In this document: piece after piece, positions 52,861 through 61,440 of the stretch
Position numbering within the stretch: position 1 is the first letter of the stretch
Layout of the letters: the number at the start of each line of letters is the position of its first letter
DNA from: Subtercola frigoramans
GTDB taxonomy: Bacteria; Actinomycetota; Actinomycetes; Actinomycetales; Microbacteriaceae
Direction: 5' to 3'
DNA length: 64,000 nucleotides
NCBI RefSeq assembly: GCF_016907385.1
Contig: NZ_JAFBBU010000001.1
Location: 2,108,001 to 2,172,000 of the forward strand
Made by a program: the position numbers and the translations under genes
Notes under the pieces: model-generated
Database searches by the model: none
The model's input: the letters and a program-made list of their open reading frames with translations, nothing else
What the model was told of the DNA's origin: nothing

Positions 52861-54651
52861 CTAGTAGTCGGTCGGGTAGTTGACGGCGGGTGTCGTGGAA
52901 GGGAGCACGCGGTACTTCTGCAGGACCTGCGACATGATCTTCTGGAAGACCGGGGCCGAAGCCGAACCGTCTTCAATGGTAACGGGCTTCATGATGTTGA
53001 CCGAAACGACGTACTGCGGAGCCTCTGCCGGAGCGACGCCGGCAACGCTCGTCAGGTACCCACCGCCGTAGGCGCCCTGCCCGTTGCTGACCTCGGCTGT
53101 TCCTGTCTTGGCGGCAACGTTGTAGCCAGGGATCTTGAGCAGGCTCGCTGCGTAACCGCCCGTGACCACACTCTGCATCATGTTGACGGTCTGCTGTGCG
53201 GCATCTGCGGAGATGACTTGTTCGCCCTGGGTCGACGGAGTGTCGGCCATGGTTCCGTCGGCACCCTTGCAACCCTGTACCAGCTGAACCGGCATGCGCA
53301 CACCGCCGTTGCCGAGGGTCTGGTACATGCTCGCCACCTGGGCGGCCGTGGTGGTGATGCCCTGGCCGAACGAGGTGTTGTAGAGCGTCTGCTCATCCCA
53401 TTCCTGTGGGGTGCGGAGGATTCCTTCGGACTCGCCGAGGAAGTTCACCTCGGTGTTCTCTCCGAGGTGGAACTTCTTCATGTAGTCATAGCGTTGCTGG
53501 TCGGTGAGCATGGCACTCAGGATGGAGATGCCGACGTTCGACGACTCCTGGATCACGCCGGTCAGAGTCCACTGTGCCGGGTCATGGCCTTCGGAGTCGG
53601 TGACGACGGCGCCACCGGGAGACTTGTACCGGTACGGCGTGAGCACCTGGGTGGCCGGTGTGGCCTTGCCCGCATCGATCAACGCGGCGGCGGACTCCGC
53701 CTTGAAGGTCGAGCCCGGCTCGAACGGGTCACTGAAGGCGATGGCACCCCAGTACTTCGAATCGGTGGCATCGAGATTGTTCGGATCGGCTGTAGGGTAC
53801 TGGGCCACGGCGAGCAGCTTGCCGGTCTTGACTTCTTCGACGACGACGCTGCCCCACTGGGCACCTGTCTCGGTCACCCGCTGCGCCAGCACCTGCTGGG
53901 AGTAGTACTGGAGGTCGCTGTCGATGGTCGTGACGACCGTGCCTCCGGTGACGGGTGCTTTGTCGACCGTCAGGGTGTTCGGAATGGCGACCCCGTCGGC
54001 GCCCTTCTCGTACGTCTGCAGCCCATCGGTGCCGGTCAGGCACTGGTTCTCCATGGCTTCGAGGCCGCCGGTCCCCGTCGTGCCCGTGGCGCCCGCTGTC
54101 GTGTCGTCACCCATATATCCCACGAGGTTGCCACCGACGCTTCCGTTCGGATACACCCGCTGTGGATCGGTCGAGTACTGCAGCCAGGGGATGTCGAGAG
54201 CACGGATGGCGTTGTACTGGTCGAGATTCAGGTCTTTCACGATGAGCGCGTAGCCCGAGGTCTTGTCTGCCGTGAGGAGCGCATAGACAGCGTCCCCGGT
54301 CTGGCCGGTGATCGCGCCGATCTGCGCTGCGGCCTCGACGGGGGTCACCGGGGCCAGGTCCTTACCCGTTGCCGGGTCGGTCGGAACAAAGTCGGCGACC
54401 TGCACGGGCGACGCCGTGACCGTGTACCGGATCACCGTCGTCGCCAGCACCGTACCGTTGGCGTCGACGATGTCACCGCGTGGACTGTAGATCGTCTGGG
54501 CCATCGACAAGGTGTTGTAGGCCTCTTTGTTGAGGGAATCGGCCTGCACGACCTGGATGTCGACCAACCGGACCACCAGCACAGCGACGACTGCAGTGAT
54601 GATGATGATCGCCACCGCAATGCGATTTCGTGTTGATCGAATACTGGTCAC
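52861..54651 (-). CDS. ftsI: Penicillin-binding protein 3-type transpeptidase FtsI (class B PBP)
   Basis: 596 residues. Septal crosslinking enzyme paired with FtsW. Short cytosolic start, one transmembrane helix (about 12-32), dimerisation/pedestal domain with YSPRGDIVDANGTVLA, then the transpeptidase domain with all three motifs: SxxK in EPGSTFK (about 320), SxN in ESSNVG (about 375), KTG in AAKTGTAEV (about 537). No PASTA domains. GTG start, 59 bases after ftsL; 65 bases precede murE. Confidence 0.96.
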   Translation of the reverse strand: MTSIRSTRNRIAVAIIIITAVVAVLVVRLVDIQVVQADSLNKEAYNTLSMAQTIYSPRGDIVDANGTVLATTVIRYTVTASPVQVADFVPTDPATGKDLAPVTPVEAAAQIGAITGQTGDAVYALLTADKTSGYALIVKDLNLDQYNAIRALDIPWLQYSTDPQRVYPNGSVGGNLVGYMGDDTTAGATGTTGTGGLEAMENQCLTGTDGLQTYEKGADGVAIPNTLTVDKAPVTGGTVVTTIDSDLQYYSQQVLAQRVTETGAQWGSVVVEEVKTGKLLAVAQYPTADPNNLDATDSKYWGAIAFSDPFEPGSTFKAESAAALIDAGKATPATQVLTPYRYKSPGGAVVTDSEGHDPAQWTLTGVIQESSNVGISILSAMLTDQQRYDYMKKFHLGENTEVNFLGESEGILRTPQEWDEQTLYNTSFGQGITTTAAQVASMYQTLGNGGVRMPVQLVQGCKGADGTMADTPSTQGEQVISADAAQQTVNMMQSVVTGGYAASLLKIPGYNVAAKTGTAEVSNGQGAYGGGYLTSVAGVAPAEAPQYVVSVNIMKPVTIEDGSASAPVFQKIMSQVLQKYRVLPSTTPAVNYPTDY

Positions 54652-54710
54652 GAATGCATGTCCTTAACGCTGGGGTGCGGCGGTTCTGTGTGCGAGCGCA
54701 CCGTGCGCGC

Positions 54711-55313
54711 TCAGTGGGTCGTAGGCGACGGCAGTTCTCCCTGCCACGCTACGCTCGGCGGCGGCGTGGTCGCGGGAGGCGCGCTCGACGCAGCAGCAGT
54801 TGCCGGCACCGCAGCGGCGGCCGTCCCCGCGGTCACGGCGTTCGGGGTGAGCGACGATTGGCCGCCCGTCAGCGATCCTGTTGCCGCCGATGCGGCTTTG
54901 GGTGTGCCGAGAACGGCACCGTCAGAGAGCCGGAGGTACACCGGATTGACATTGGTCACCATTCCGAGGGACTCTGCACTGGCTGCGAGATTCTGCGGCG
55001 AGGAGAGGCCATCGAGCTTCTCGCTCAGCGATTCGTTCGACCGGCCGAGATCTTTCTGCTGGTTCTGCAGGGACTCGATCTGGTACGCGCCGTTCGACAG
55101 CCCGATGCTCAGGAGCAGCTGGGTGACGACAATGGCGAAGACCCCGACGACGACGACCGCAGCATAAGCGAGACGAGGTCTGCGCCGCCGCAGAACGGCG
55201 GTGCTCGCCAGAGTCAGGGTGGAACGCCCCCGGGAGCCAGCAGCAGGCCGGCTACTGGTCTCGGGAAGATCGTCGAACGGATCACTGAAGGTCGACGGTG
55301 CCGTGTTGCTCAT
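54711..55313 (-). CDS. ftsL: FtsL-like division protein
   Basis: 200 residues, placed between rsmH and ftsI where FtsL is always found. Cytosolic N-terminus (about 45 residues), one transmembrane helix (LAYAAVVVVGVFAIVVTQLLLSIGL, about 48-72), a short coiled coil (GAYQIESLQNQQKDLGRSNESLSEKLDGLSSP) and an extended outer tail rich in Ala, Thr and Pro. Low sequence conservation is normal for FtsL, so the call rests on topology and position. ATG overlaps the rsmH stop (ATGA). Confidence 0.85.
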   Translation of the reverse strand: MSNTAPSTFSDPFDDLPETSSRPAAGSRGRSTLTLASTAVLRRRRPRLAYAAVVVVGVFAIVVTQLLLSIGLSNGAYQIESLQNQQKDLGRSNESLSEKLDGLSSPQNLAASAESLGMVTNVNPVYLRLSDGAVLGTPKAASAATGSLTGGQSSLTPNAVTAGTAAAAVPATAAASSAPPATTPPPSVAWQGELPSPTTH

Positions 55314-56317
55314 GCTGGTCTTCTCGCTCGTTCTGCTTTCGCTGCACGTTCTGCCACGGCCTGCGGGTCTGCCTTCGCCACGCGTTCTGCCGCGCGCAGA
55401 CGCACAGGGGTTGACCGGGGGTTCGATGTCTTCTCATCGTCGTCGGCCAGTTCGGCTCCCCTCACCAGAAGCTTCAGCTGCGCCTGGTGGTCGGCAAGTT
55501 CGACTGGCAGACCCTGTGGAGTGGAAGAACTGGATGCCGCGTGAAGCGCTCGCTTGACGATCCGGTCTTCGAGGGATTGATACGACAGCACCACCATGCG
55601 CCCGCCGAGCGCGAGAGCATCGATGGCCGCTGGCATTGCTCGCTCGAGAGCCACCAATTCCTGGTTGACCTCGATCCGCAGGGCCTGGAAGACCCTTTTC
55701 GCCGGGTGACCCTGTCGGGCAAGGGCTGCAGGTGTTGCCTTCGAGATCAGGTCCACGAGTTGGGCCGAACGCACGAGCCGGTTCTCGACTCTCCGCTCGA
55801 CGATCCGCTTCGCGAACCGGGAGGCCAGGCGTTCCTCGCCGTACTCCCAGAAGATGCGCCGGAGATCGGCTTCGCTGTACTCGGCCAGAATCTCTTCGGC
55901 GGTGAGTTCGGCGGTGCCGTCCATCCGCATATCGAGGGGGGCGTCCTTGGAATAGGCGAACCCGCGTTCGGCACGATCGAGCTGCATCGACGAGACACCG
56001 AGGTCGAAGAGAATGCCCTGGGCTTCGCTGTACCCCAGGCTCTGCAGGGCATCCAGAATCTCGTCGTAGACGCAGTGCACGAACTTCGCACGATCGCCGA
56101 AGGGCGCGAGTCGTTCGGCTGCGATGGCCAACGCTTCAGGGTCGCGGTCGAGCCCCACGAGCGTGAGTTCGGGAAAACGGGAGAGGAATGCTTCAGCGTG
56201 GCCACCCATGCCGAGCGTTGCATCGACGAGAACGGCACCGGGTGCGCCGATGGAGGGCGAAAGCAACTCGATCGTGCGTTCGAGCATGACAGGGGTGTGG
56301 ATTTTGGATAGATCCAT
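55310..56317 (-). CDS. rsmH: 16S rRNA (cytosine(1402)-N4)-methyltransferase
   Basis: 335 residues. Methylates C1402 at the ribosomal P site. Seen: IHTPVMLERTIELL, DATLGMGGHAEAFLSRFP (SAM motif I), LVGLDRDPEALAIA, GILFDLGVSSMQLDRAERGFAYSKDAPLDMRMDG, RVFQALRIEVNQELVALE. Start taken at the ATG of MDLSKIHTPV; an ATG 15 codons earlier (MDGDQRTRRL) has an AGGT before it and is possible. Second gene after mraZ; C-terminal tail is Ala/Arg-rich. Confidence 0.95.
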   Translation of the reverse strand: MDLSKIHTPVMLERTIELLSPSIGAPGAVLVDATLGMGGHAEAFLSRFPELTLVGLDRDPEALAIAAERLAPFGDRAKFVHCVYDEILDALQSLGYSEAQGILFDLGVSSMQLDRAERGFAYSKDAPLDMRMDGTAELTAEEILAEYSEADLRRIFWEYGEERLASRFAKRIVERRVENRLVRSAQLVDLISKATPAALARQGHPAKRVFQALRIEVNQELVALERAMPAAIDALALGGRMVVLSYQSLEDRIVKRALHAASSSSTPQGLPVELADHQAQLKLLVRGAELADDDEKTSNPRSTPVRLRAAERVAKADPQAVAERAAKAERARRPA

Positions 56318-56425
56318 AGGTTTCAGGGATGAAAGTCTTCGTGTCCTCTGATCCCCATCCATTACAGACCTGGCACCGGGGAAGTGTGCCAGGGCCGAAC
56401 GGCTGGGAGTCACAGGAGACGACGA

Positions 56426-56857
56426 CTAGAAGAGTCCCGGGATCACCTCCTCTGAGGTGTCGGCGAAGGTGGCTTCCTGTTCCGCGAGGTAGGTCTCCCA
56501 AGCCTCTGCGTCCCAGATCTCGGCGCGGGTACCTGCCCCGATCACGACGAGGTCGCGATCGAGGCCGGCGTAGGCGCGAAGTGGTGCCGGCACTGTGACC
56601 CGGTGCTGGCTGTCGGGGTTTTCCGCACTCGCGCCAGACAGGAAGACGCGGAGATAGTCACGCGCCTGCTTGCTGGTCACGGGAGCTTCGCGGATCTTGT
56701 CGTGCAAAGTCTCGAACTCACGGGTACTGAAGACGTAGATGCAGTGTTCCTGGCCACGGGTCATGACGACTCCGCTGGCCAGCTCATCGCGGAACTTGGC
56801 CGGCAAGACGATTCGCCCCTTGTCGTCGAGCTTGGGGGCGTAGGTACCAAGGAACAT
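56426..56857 (-). CDS. mraZ: Transcriptional regulator MraZ
   Basis: 143 residues. AbrB-like DNA-binding protein that forms rings and represses the dcw operon in other bacteria. Two similar halves: [26 protein letters not shown] and [26 protein letters not shown]. Start at the ATG of MFLGTY, the family start, with AGGTGG upstream; four upstream codons in frame are ignored. Three spaced GTGGAG repeats in its own promoter form a likely autoregulatory operator. First gene of the dcw block. Confidence 0.96.
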   Translation of the reverse strand: MFLGTYAPKLDDKGRIVLPAKFRDELASGVVMTRGQEHCIYVFSTREFETLHDKIREAPVTSKQARDYLRVFLSGASAENPDSQHRVTVPAPLRAYAGLDRDLVVIGAGTRAEIWDAEAWETYLAEQEATFADTSEEVIPGLF

Positions 56858-56899
56858 GCTCCACCTCACCCCTCATTTCCGGCCAGACTGCGGGTATAC

Positions 56900-56932
56900 C
56901 TCCACTTTACTCCACTTTCCTCCACTCGACAA
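56900..56932 (-). promoter_or_regulatory. mraZ promoter with three MraZ operator repeats
   Basis: On the minus strand GTGGAG occurs at 56920-56925, 56910-56915 and 56900-56905, exactly 10 bases apart, two of them as AAAGTGG. MraZ proteins bind runs of short direct repeats (TGGGN in E. coli, AAAGTG in mycoplasmas). The repeats overlap a promoter: TTGTCG (-35, 56927-56932), 17 bases, TAAAGT (-10, 56904-56909). Binding would therefore block RNA polymerase. Confidence 0.8.
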
Positions 56933-56972
56933 TGAATTCGCCCGAAATAGAGGTCACACCCTCCCCCTCACT

Positions 56973-57038
56973 GGTTGAGTAGTCCGCAGGCCGTATCGAA
57001 ACCGGTCGATCCGCTCATGGGTTTCGGCGAGCTCAACC
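56973..57038. repeat. Dispersed intergenic hairpin repeat, copy 3 (partly decayed)
   Basis: Begins GGTTGAGTAG...GTATCGAAACC and ends GGGTTTCGGCGAGCTCAACC. The second half has drifted. It lies between the terminator of the DUF3040 gene and the mraZ promoter. Confidence 0.75.
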
Positions 57039-57056
57039 GGCGATGGGCACAAAAAA

Positions 57057-57083
57057 AGAGACCGGCCACGGGGGCCGGTCTCT
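57057..57083 (-). terminator. Intrinsic terminator of the DUF3040 gene
   Basis: Stem AGAGACCGGCC / GGCCGGTCTCT (11 pairs) with a 5-base loop, followed on the minus strand by an unbroken run of seven T. Starts 35 bases past the gene. The clearest Rho-independent terminator in the window. Confidence 0.93.
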
Positions 57084-57118
57084 GAAAGTCTGCTCTGGTT
57101 GTTGTTGCCTGGTCGTCC

Positions 57119-57496
57119 TTACTCGTTCTTCTCGTCGCGGTTGTCCCAGCGGTCGTTCAGGCGGTCCATGAAGCCCGCCTTGCTTCGGGACGAGCCGCTC
57201 TTCGATGAGCGCGCCCCTGAGCCGCGTACGGCAGAGAGTCGTGATCGCTTCAGCGCGACCAGCACTCCCGTGAACATGACAGCGAATCCGAGGATACCCA
57301 CGACGGGGGCGTGGATGACGACGCCGACGATCACCACGCCGAGGCCGACGATGGCCAGAAGTATGCCGAGAACGAGCGAACCGTAGTTCAGCCTGCCCCT
57401 GGCTCCACCAACGGCCGAAACGAAATCGGCATCGTTGTGGTAGAGACTGCGCTCCATCTCATCGAGGAGCTTCTGCTCTTGCTCCGATAGCGGCAT
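57119..57496 (-). CDS. DUF3040 membrane protein
   Basis: 125 residues of an actinobacterial family without known function. Conserved N-terminus MPLSEQEQKLLDEMERSLYHNDADFVSAV, two transmembrane helices (about 41-61 and 64-85), and a Ser/Arg/Lys-rich tail ending DRWDNRDEKNE. Start at MPLSEQ with GAGGTGA upstream. Single gene with its own terminator, divergent from the polyprenyl synthase gene. Often located next to mraZ in actinobacteria. Confidence 0.92.
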   Translation of the reverse strand: MPLSEQEQKLLDEMERSLYHNDADFVSAVGGARGRLNYGSLVLGILLAIVGLGVVIVGVVIHAPVVGILGFAVMFTGVLVALKRSRLSAVRGSGARSSKSGSSRSKAGFMDRLNDRWDNRDEKNE

Positions 57497-57549
57497 TTTC
57501 TTCACCTCAGGTTCGGTATGGACCACGATCATAGTCTGCCGACTGTAGC

Positions 57550-57555
57550 TAGGCT
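57550..57555 (+). promoter_or_regulatory. -10 element of a possible leaderless promoter for the polyprenyl synthase
   Basis: TAGGCT, then six bases, then the GTG start. No ribosome site present. -35 unclear; weaker than the ctaE and pknL cases. Confidence 0.3.
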
Positions 57556-57561
57556 AGGCGC

Positions 57562-58680
57562 GTGACTGAAAGAACGCACCTGACAAAGCTAGTCGACTCT
57601 CACATCGCTAACTTCATCACAGATCGTGAACCTATTCTGGCCTCTATCGCACCCGATTTGGCTCCTTTTGGCGAATTCTCGCGGAATCTTCTCAGCGGCG
57701 GCAAGCGATTCCGAGCCCAATTCTGCTATTGGGGTTGGCGAGCAGTCTCTGACGACGTTTTTTCCGGCCCGAACGGCCAATCCGCCCGGGCCGAACAGGA
57801 GTTCGCAGCCCTCGTCGAGCTCTGCACTGCGCTCGAGTTCTTCCACGCTGCAGCCCTCGTTCATGACGACATCATCGACAGCTCCGACACCCGCCGAGGT
57901 GGCCCTGCTGCACACAGGCGGTTCGAGTCCGTTCATTCCTCCGGTTCGTTCTCGGGAAGCGCATCGGCATTCGGCATCGCCAGCGCCATTCTCATGGGCG
58001 ACCTGCTGCTCGCCTGGAGCGACGAGCTCGTCGGCGACGCGCTGGGCCTGCTCGATTCGACCGCATCGACGAAGACGCGGCTCGAATTCAACCGCATGCG
58101 CTTCGACGTCACCGTGGGCCAGTACCTCGACATCTTCGAAGAGAACGCCTGGCCTGTCGTACCCGAGTCCCAGCACCTCGACCGCGCCGAACGGGTCATC
58201 GTGTACAAGTCGGCGAAGTACAGCGTCGAGTCACCCCTGGTGCTCGGCGCACGCCTGCACGGGGCATCCGAAGCCCAGCTCGACAGCCTGCGAGCCTTCG
58301 GCCTGCCGCTGGGCATCGCGTTCCAGCTGAGAGACGACCTTCTGGGCGTCTTCGGCGACAGCAGCCGCACTGGCAAACCGAGTGGGGATGACCTCCGGGA
58401 GGGCAAGCGCACCGTACTCATCGCCCTCACCCGCCAGACACTGTCTTCGGGCAGCAAGCGTATCTTCGACGAAATGCTGGGAGATCCGGAGCTCACCGCC
58501 GAGCAGATCAGCACGCTTCAGGCGACGATCGCCGACAGCGGCGCAGCCGATCGGGTCGAGGAACGCATCACCGCCTACGTCGACACGGCCCTGCGCGCGC
58601 TTGCGGCGGCAGACTGCAGCGAGACGTCGAAGATCGAACTCTCGCGACTGGCGGGCGCGATCACCCAGCGCGACGCCTGA
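57562..58680 (+). CDS. Trans-type polyprenyl diphosphate synthase
   Basis: 372 residues. Condenses isopentenyl diphosphate into longer prenyl diphosphates, probably geranylgeranyl or longer chains for menaquinone or carotenoids. First Asp-rich motif in AALVHDDIIDSSDTRRG (about 105), GDLLLAWSDEL, second motif in AFQLRDDLLGVFGD (about 258), and GKRTVLIAL. Long N-terminal part (LLSGGKRFRAQFCYWGW) includes the IPP-binding Gly-Gly-Lys-Arg. Chain length cannot be fixed by eye. In M. tuberculosis idsA2 lies in a similar place close to the Rv2175c-pknL pair. Confidence 0.92.
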   Translation: MTERTHLTKLVDSHIANFITDREPILASIAPDLAPFGEFSRNLLSGGKRFRAQFCYWGWRAVSDDVFSGPNGQSARAEQEFAALVELCTALEFFHAAALVHDDIIDSSDTRRGGPAAHRRFESVHSSGSFSGSASAFGIASAILMGDLLLAWSDELVGDALGLLDSTASTKTRLEFNRMRFDVTVGQYLDIFEENAWPVVPESQHLDRAERVIVYKSAKYSVESPLVLGARLHGASEAQLDSLRAFGLPLGIAFQLRDDLLGVFGDSSRTGKPSGDDLREGKRTVLIALTRQTLSSGSKRIFDEMLGDPELTAEQISTLQATIADSGAADRVEERITAYVDTALRALAAADCSETSKIELSRLAGAITQRDA

Positions 58681-58690
58681 CGGGCGTGGA

Positions 58691-59032
58691 TCAGGCCAGC
58701 GCCTGAGCTACACGGCGCACTTCGGCCTTGCGCCCGGCGAGCAGCGCGTCGATCGGGGCTGCATCGAGCGAGTCCTCCGGTTCGAGCAGCCACTGCATCA
58801 TCTCGTCATTCGAGAAACCGCTGTCCCCGAGCAGGATGATCGTGCCCCGCAATTCGCTGAGCGGAAGGTTTCCCGCGAGGAAGACTTCTGGCACCGAGAG
58901 AACACCGTCACGGCGGATCGCCAGGAGGGCGCCTTCTTCGATCAGCTTGCGAACCTTGCCCGGTGTCGATCCGAGTCGTTCAGCCAGGTCGGGAATGGTC
59001 AGCCACGTTCTGGGCGAAGAAATGTCACTCAC
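58691..59032 (-). CDS. Rv2175c-like DNA-binding protein
   Basis: 113 residues, winged-helix-type protein: WLTIPDLAERLGSTPGKVRKLIEEGALLAIRRDGVLSVPEVFL looks like a helix-turn-helix, and the C-terminal half (GTIILLGDSGFSNDEMMQWLLEPEDSL) matches the Rv2175c family. In M. tuberculosis Rv2175c is a substrate of the adjacent kinase PknL, which abolishes its DNA binding on phosphorylation. The same divergent neighbour is present here. GTG start; the longer frame upstream is not conserved. Target promoters unknown. Confidence 0.85.
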   Translation of the reverse strand: MSDISSPRTWLTIPDLAERLGSTPGKVRKLIEEGALLAIRRDGVLSVPEVFLAGNLPLSELRGTIILLGDSGFSNDEMMQWLLEPEDSLDAAPIDALLAGRKAEVRRVAQALA

Positions 59033-59175
59033 ACGACTAGAGTGCCACGTTTCACCGGCGCCCCGCACTCCCCCCGATGTTTCGGCGTGAAGTCCGGAGT
59101 CACCCTTGATGTTTCGATTCGGTAGCGGTATCGCTATTGGCAATGTCTATGCAGGGTTCGCGACGCTCGGCAATT

Positions 59176-59181
59176 TAGAAT
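59176..59181 (+). promoter_or_regulatory. -10 element of a probable leaderless promoter for pknL
   Basis: TAGAAT, six bases, then the GTG start of pknL, with no Shine-Dalgarno. Same geometry as at ctaE and cls. Confidence 0.45.
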
Positions 59182-59187
59182 CATGGC

Positions 59188-61275
59188 GTGACCAGCGCGC
59201 CCACCGATCCCATGACAGGTCGTCTCATCGACGGCCGTTACGAGGTGAGGTCGCGCATTGCCCGGGGCGGGATGGCCACGGTCTACGTGGCCAACGACCT
59301 GAGACTCGATCGACGGGTTGCCATCAAGATCATGCACGGGCACCTCGCAGACGACGAGGCCTTCCGCGAACGCTTTGTTCAGGAGGCCCGCTCAGCGGCC
59401 CGGCTCGCCCACCCGAACGTGGTGAGCGTCTTCGACCAGGGCTCAGACAGCGACATGGCCTACATGGTCATGGAGTACCTGCCCGGCATGACCCTTCGAG
59501 ACCTCCTCAAGGATTACGGTCGGCTGACCACCGAACAGACGCTCGACATCATGGAGGCCGTGCTCGGCGGTCTTGCTGCAGCTCACAAGGCCGGAATCGT
59601 GCACCGCGATGTGAAGCCCGAGAACGTGCTGCTCGCCGACGACGGTCGCATCAAGATCGGCGACTTCGGCCTGGCACGGGCGGCAAGCGCGAACACGGCC
59701 ACCGGGCAGGCACTACTCGGCACCATCGCCTACCTCTCCCCTGAACTTCTCACCCGGGGCGTGGCCGACGCCCGCAGCGACATCTACGCCTCGGGAATCA
59801 TGATGTACGAGATGCTCGTCGGCGAACAGCCGTACCTGGGCGAGCAGCCGATGCAGATCGCGTTCCAGCACGCGAACGAGACGGTGCCGGCACCGAGCGT
59901 GAAGAACCCCTCTGTTCCTCCCGAAGTCGACGAGATCGTCGTCTGGGCGACCTCGCGCGACCCAGAGGCCAGGCCCCACGACGCCCGAGAGATGCTCGAC
60001 GCACTCCGCGACGCCGAAGAGAGCACGACTGCTTCCATCAGGGCAACGGCTGCGCTGTTGCGCACCGCGGTGATGCCGCCGATGATGACGGGGGCGATAT
60101 CGGAGGCAGAAACCCAGGTCCTGGGTCGCCAGAATCGGCCGTCTGCCGGGCATCCATCAACTGCTTATCCTCTGGCCACTGGCGTCACCGCCGCGACGGC
60201 GGCCACCGTGGCATTCGGTTCGCAGGCTGCAGCCCCTTCGGCTGCAGCGGGTGGCCTGGGTAGCCCTGCAGCGCCGGCCCCGGCCCTCTTGGCGGCGGCT
60301 GGAGCAACAGCGCTTGCCGGCACGAAGAGTCACGCAAACCCTGTCGAGAAGCTGGCGACGAAGAACACGAAGCGTCGCCGCCGTGGCTGGTGGATCTTCG
60401 CGCTCGTCGTTGTGCTCGTCGCCAGCGCGGGTGGCACAGGCTGGTTCTTCAGCGCCGGCCCCGGTGGCCAGCTCAGGATCCCGAGCGTCAGCGACAAGTC
60501 GCCCGACGACGCAACAGCCGCACTCGTGGCCCTCGGCCTGACGGTCACACCGGGCACAGCCACCAATCCGACCGTACCCACCGGGGCGGTGATCGGAACT
60601 GACCCGCCCGCTGGTGCGTCAGTGCTCAACGGCACGCAGGTCACGCTGGTCACCTCGATCGGGCCCGCTCAATTGCCGGTACCGGCCCTGGTCGGCCAGA
60701 ACGCAGATGCCGCGAAACAGGCGGCCACAGCGGCCGGTTTCACCGTCGTCGACCCGCAGCAGACACAGTTCTCTTCGTCTGTTGCTGCCGGAACGGTCAT
60801 CCAGGCCTCGGGAGCCGATGGCCAACCGCTCGGTGCGACGTACGGCGAGCAGCAACCCATCACCCTGCTCGTCTCGCTGGGCGGTATTCCCGATGTGGTC
60901 GGCAAGTCGGCGGGTGATGCCAACGCAGCGCTGGTCGCGGTCGGCCTGGTCAGCGCGGCCGGCTCCGAAGAGTACAGCGACACCGTAGCCAAGGGTGACG
61001 TGATCTCGGTCGACCTGCCAGCCGACCCGGTGCACCTAGGCGCCACGGTCACCCTGAACACCTCGCGCGGGCCCGAGCCGGTGACGGTGCCTGACGTGAC
61101 CGGCAAGTCCTGGAGCGACGCGAAGGCCGCGTTGCAGAAGCTGGGCTTCTCGCTCGCCTACAACGGTCTTGCAGACCTGGCGCCCGATGCGTTCACCGTG
61201 CGCGCCACAGACCCCGCAGCGGGTGCGTCACTCGACAAGGGCTCGAAGATCACCGTGAGCTTCAGCGGCTTCTGA
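59188..61275 (+). CDS. pknL: Serine/threonine protein kinase with PASTA repeats (PknL-like)
   Basis: 695 residues. Cytosolic Hanks kinase domain (about 15-280): IARGGMATVYVA (P-loop), VAIKIM (Lys about 47), VHRDVKPENVLL (catalytic loop about 145), GDFGLARA (DFG), GTIAYLSPE (P+1). An Ala/Thr/Pro-rich linker (about 290-390) leads to one transmembrane helix (about 400-420) and four PASTA repeats outside (about 428-695), expected to sense muropeptides or lipid II. Neighbour and probable substrate is the Rv2175c-like protein. GTG start right after a -10-like TAGAAT. The stop codon lies in the first unit of an 18-bp tandem repeat. Confidence 0.95.
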   Translation: MTSAPTDPMTGRLIDGRYEVRSRIARGGMATVYVANDLRLDRRVAIKIMHGHLADDEAFRERFVQEARSAARLAHPNVVSVFDQGSDSDMAYMVMEYLPGMTLRDLLKDYGRLTTEQTLDIMEAVLGGLAAAHKAGIVHRDVKPENVLLADDGRIKIGDFGLARAASANTATGQALLGTIAYLSPELLTRGVADARSDIYASGIMMYEMLVGEQPYLGEQPMQIAFQHANETVPAPSVKNPSVPPEVDEIVVWATSRDPEARPHDAREMLDALRDAEESTTASIRATAALLRTAVMPPMMTGAISEAETQVLGRQNRPSAGHPSTAYPLATGVTAATAATVAFGSQAAAPSAAAGGLGSPAAPAPALLAAAGATALAGTKSHANPVEKLATKNTKRRRRGWWIFALVVVLVASAGGTGWFFSAGPGGQLRIPSVSDKSPDDATAALVALGLTVTPGTATNPTVPTGAVIGTDPPAGASVLNGTQVTLVTSIGPAQLPVPALVGQNADAAKQAATAAGFTVVDPQQTQFSSSVAAGTVIQASGADGQPLGATYGEQQPITLLVSLGGIPDVVGKSAGDANAALVAVGLVSAAGSEEYSDTVAKGDVISVDLPADPVHLGATVTLNTSRGPEPVTVPDVTGKSWSDAKAALQKLGFSLAYNGLADLAPDAFTVRATDPAAGASLDKGSKITVSFSGF

Positions 61276-61326
61276 GCCGATTCTGACCGCTGAGCCGATT
61301 CTGATCGCTGGGCAGGGTGTGACCGC
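61273..61326. repeat. 18-bp tandem repeat, three copies, starting at the pknL stop codon
   Basis: Units at 61273, 61291 and 61309; the first two differ at one base (TGAGCCGATTCTGACCGC / ...TGATCGC), the third is more diverged. The pknL TGA is the first three bases of unit 1. The next repeat family copy begins 20 bases later. Confidence 0.8.
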
Positions 61327-61346
61327 TGAGCAGGCCGCGCGCAGCA

Positions 61347-61432
61347 GGTTTCGATACGCAGGGCTGCCGCCCTGCTACTCAACCAGCGTCGTATCCGCCG
61401 GTTGAGTAGCACTGTAGGTGCGTATCGAAACC
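61347..61432. repeat. Dispersed intergenic hairpin repeat, copy 4
   Basis: GGTTTCGATACGC and CTACTCAACCAGCG on the left, GGTTGAGTAGC and GCGTATCGAAACC on the right: the best preserved copy. Sits between the convergent pknL and aroG, where a two-way terminator would be useful. Confidence 0.88.
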
Positions 61433-61440
61433 CTCGCGCG

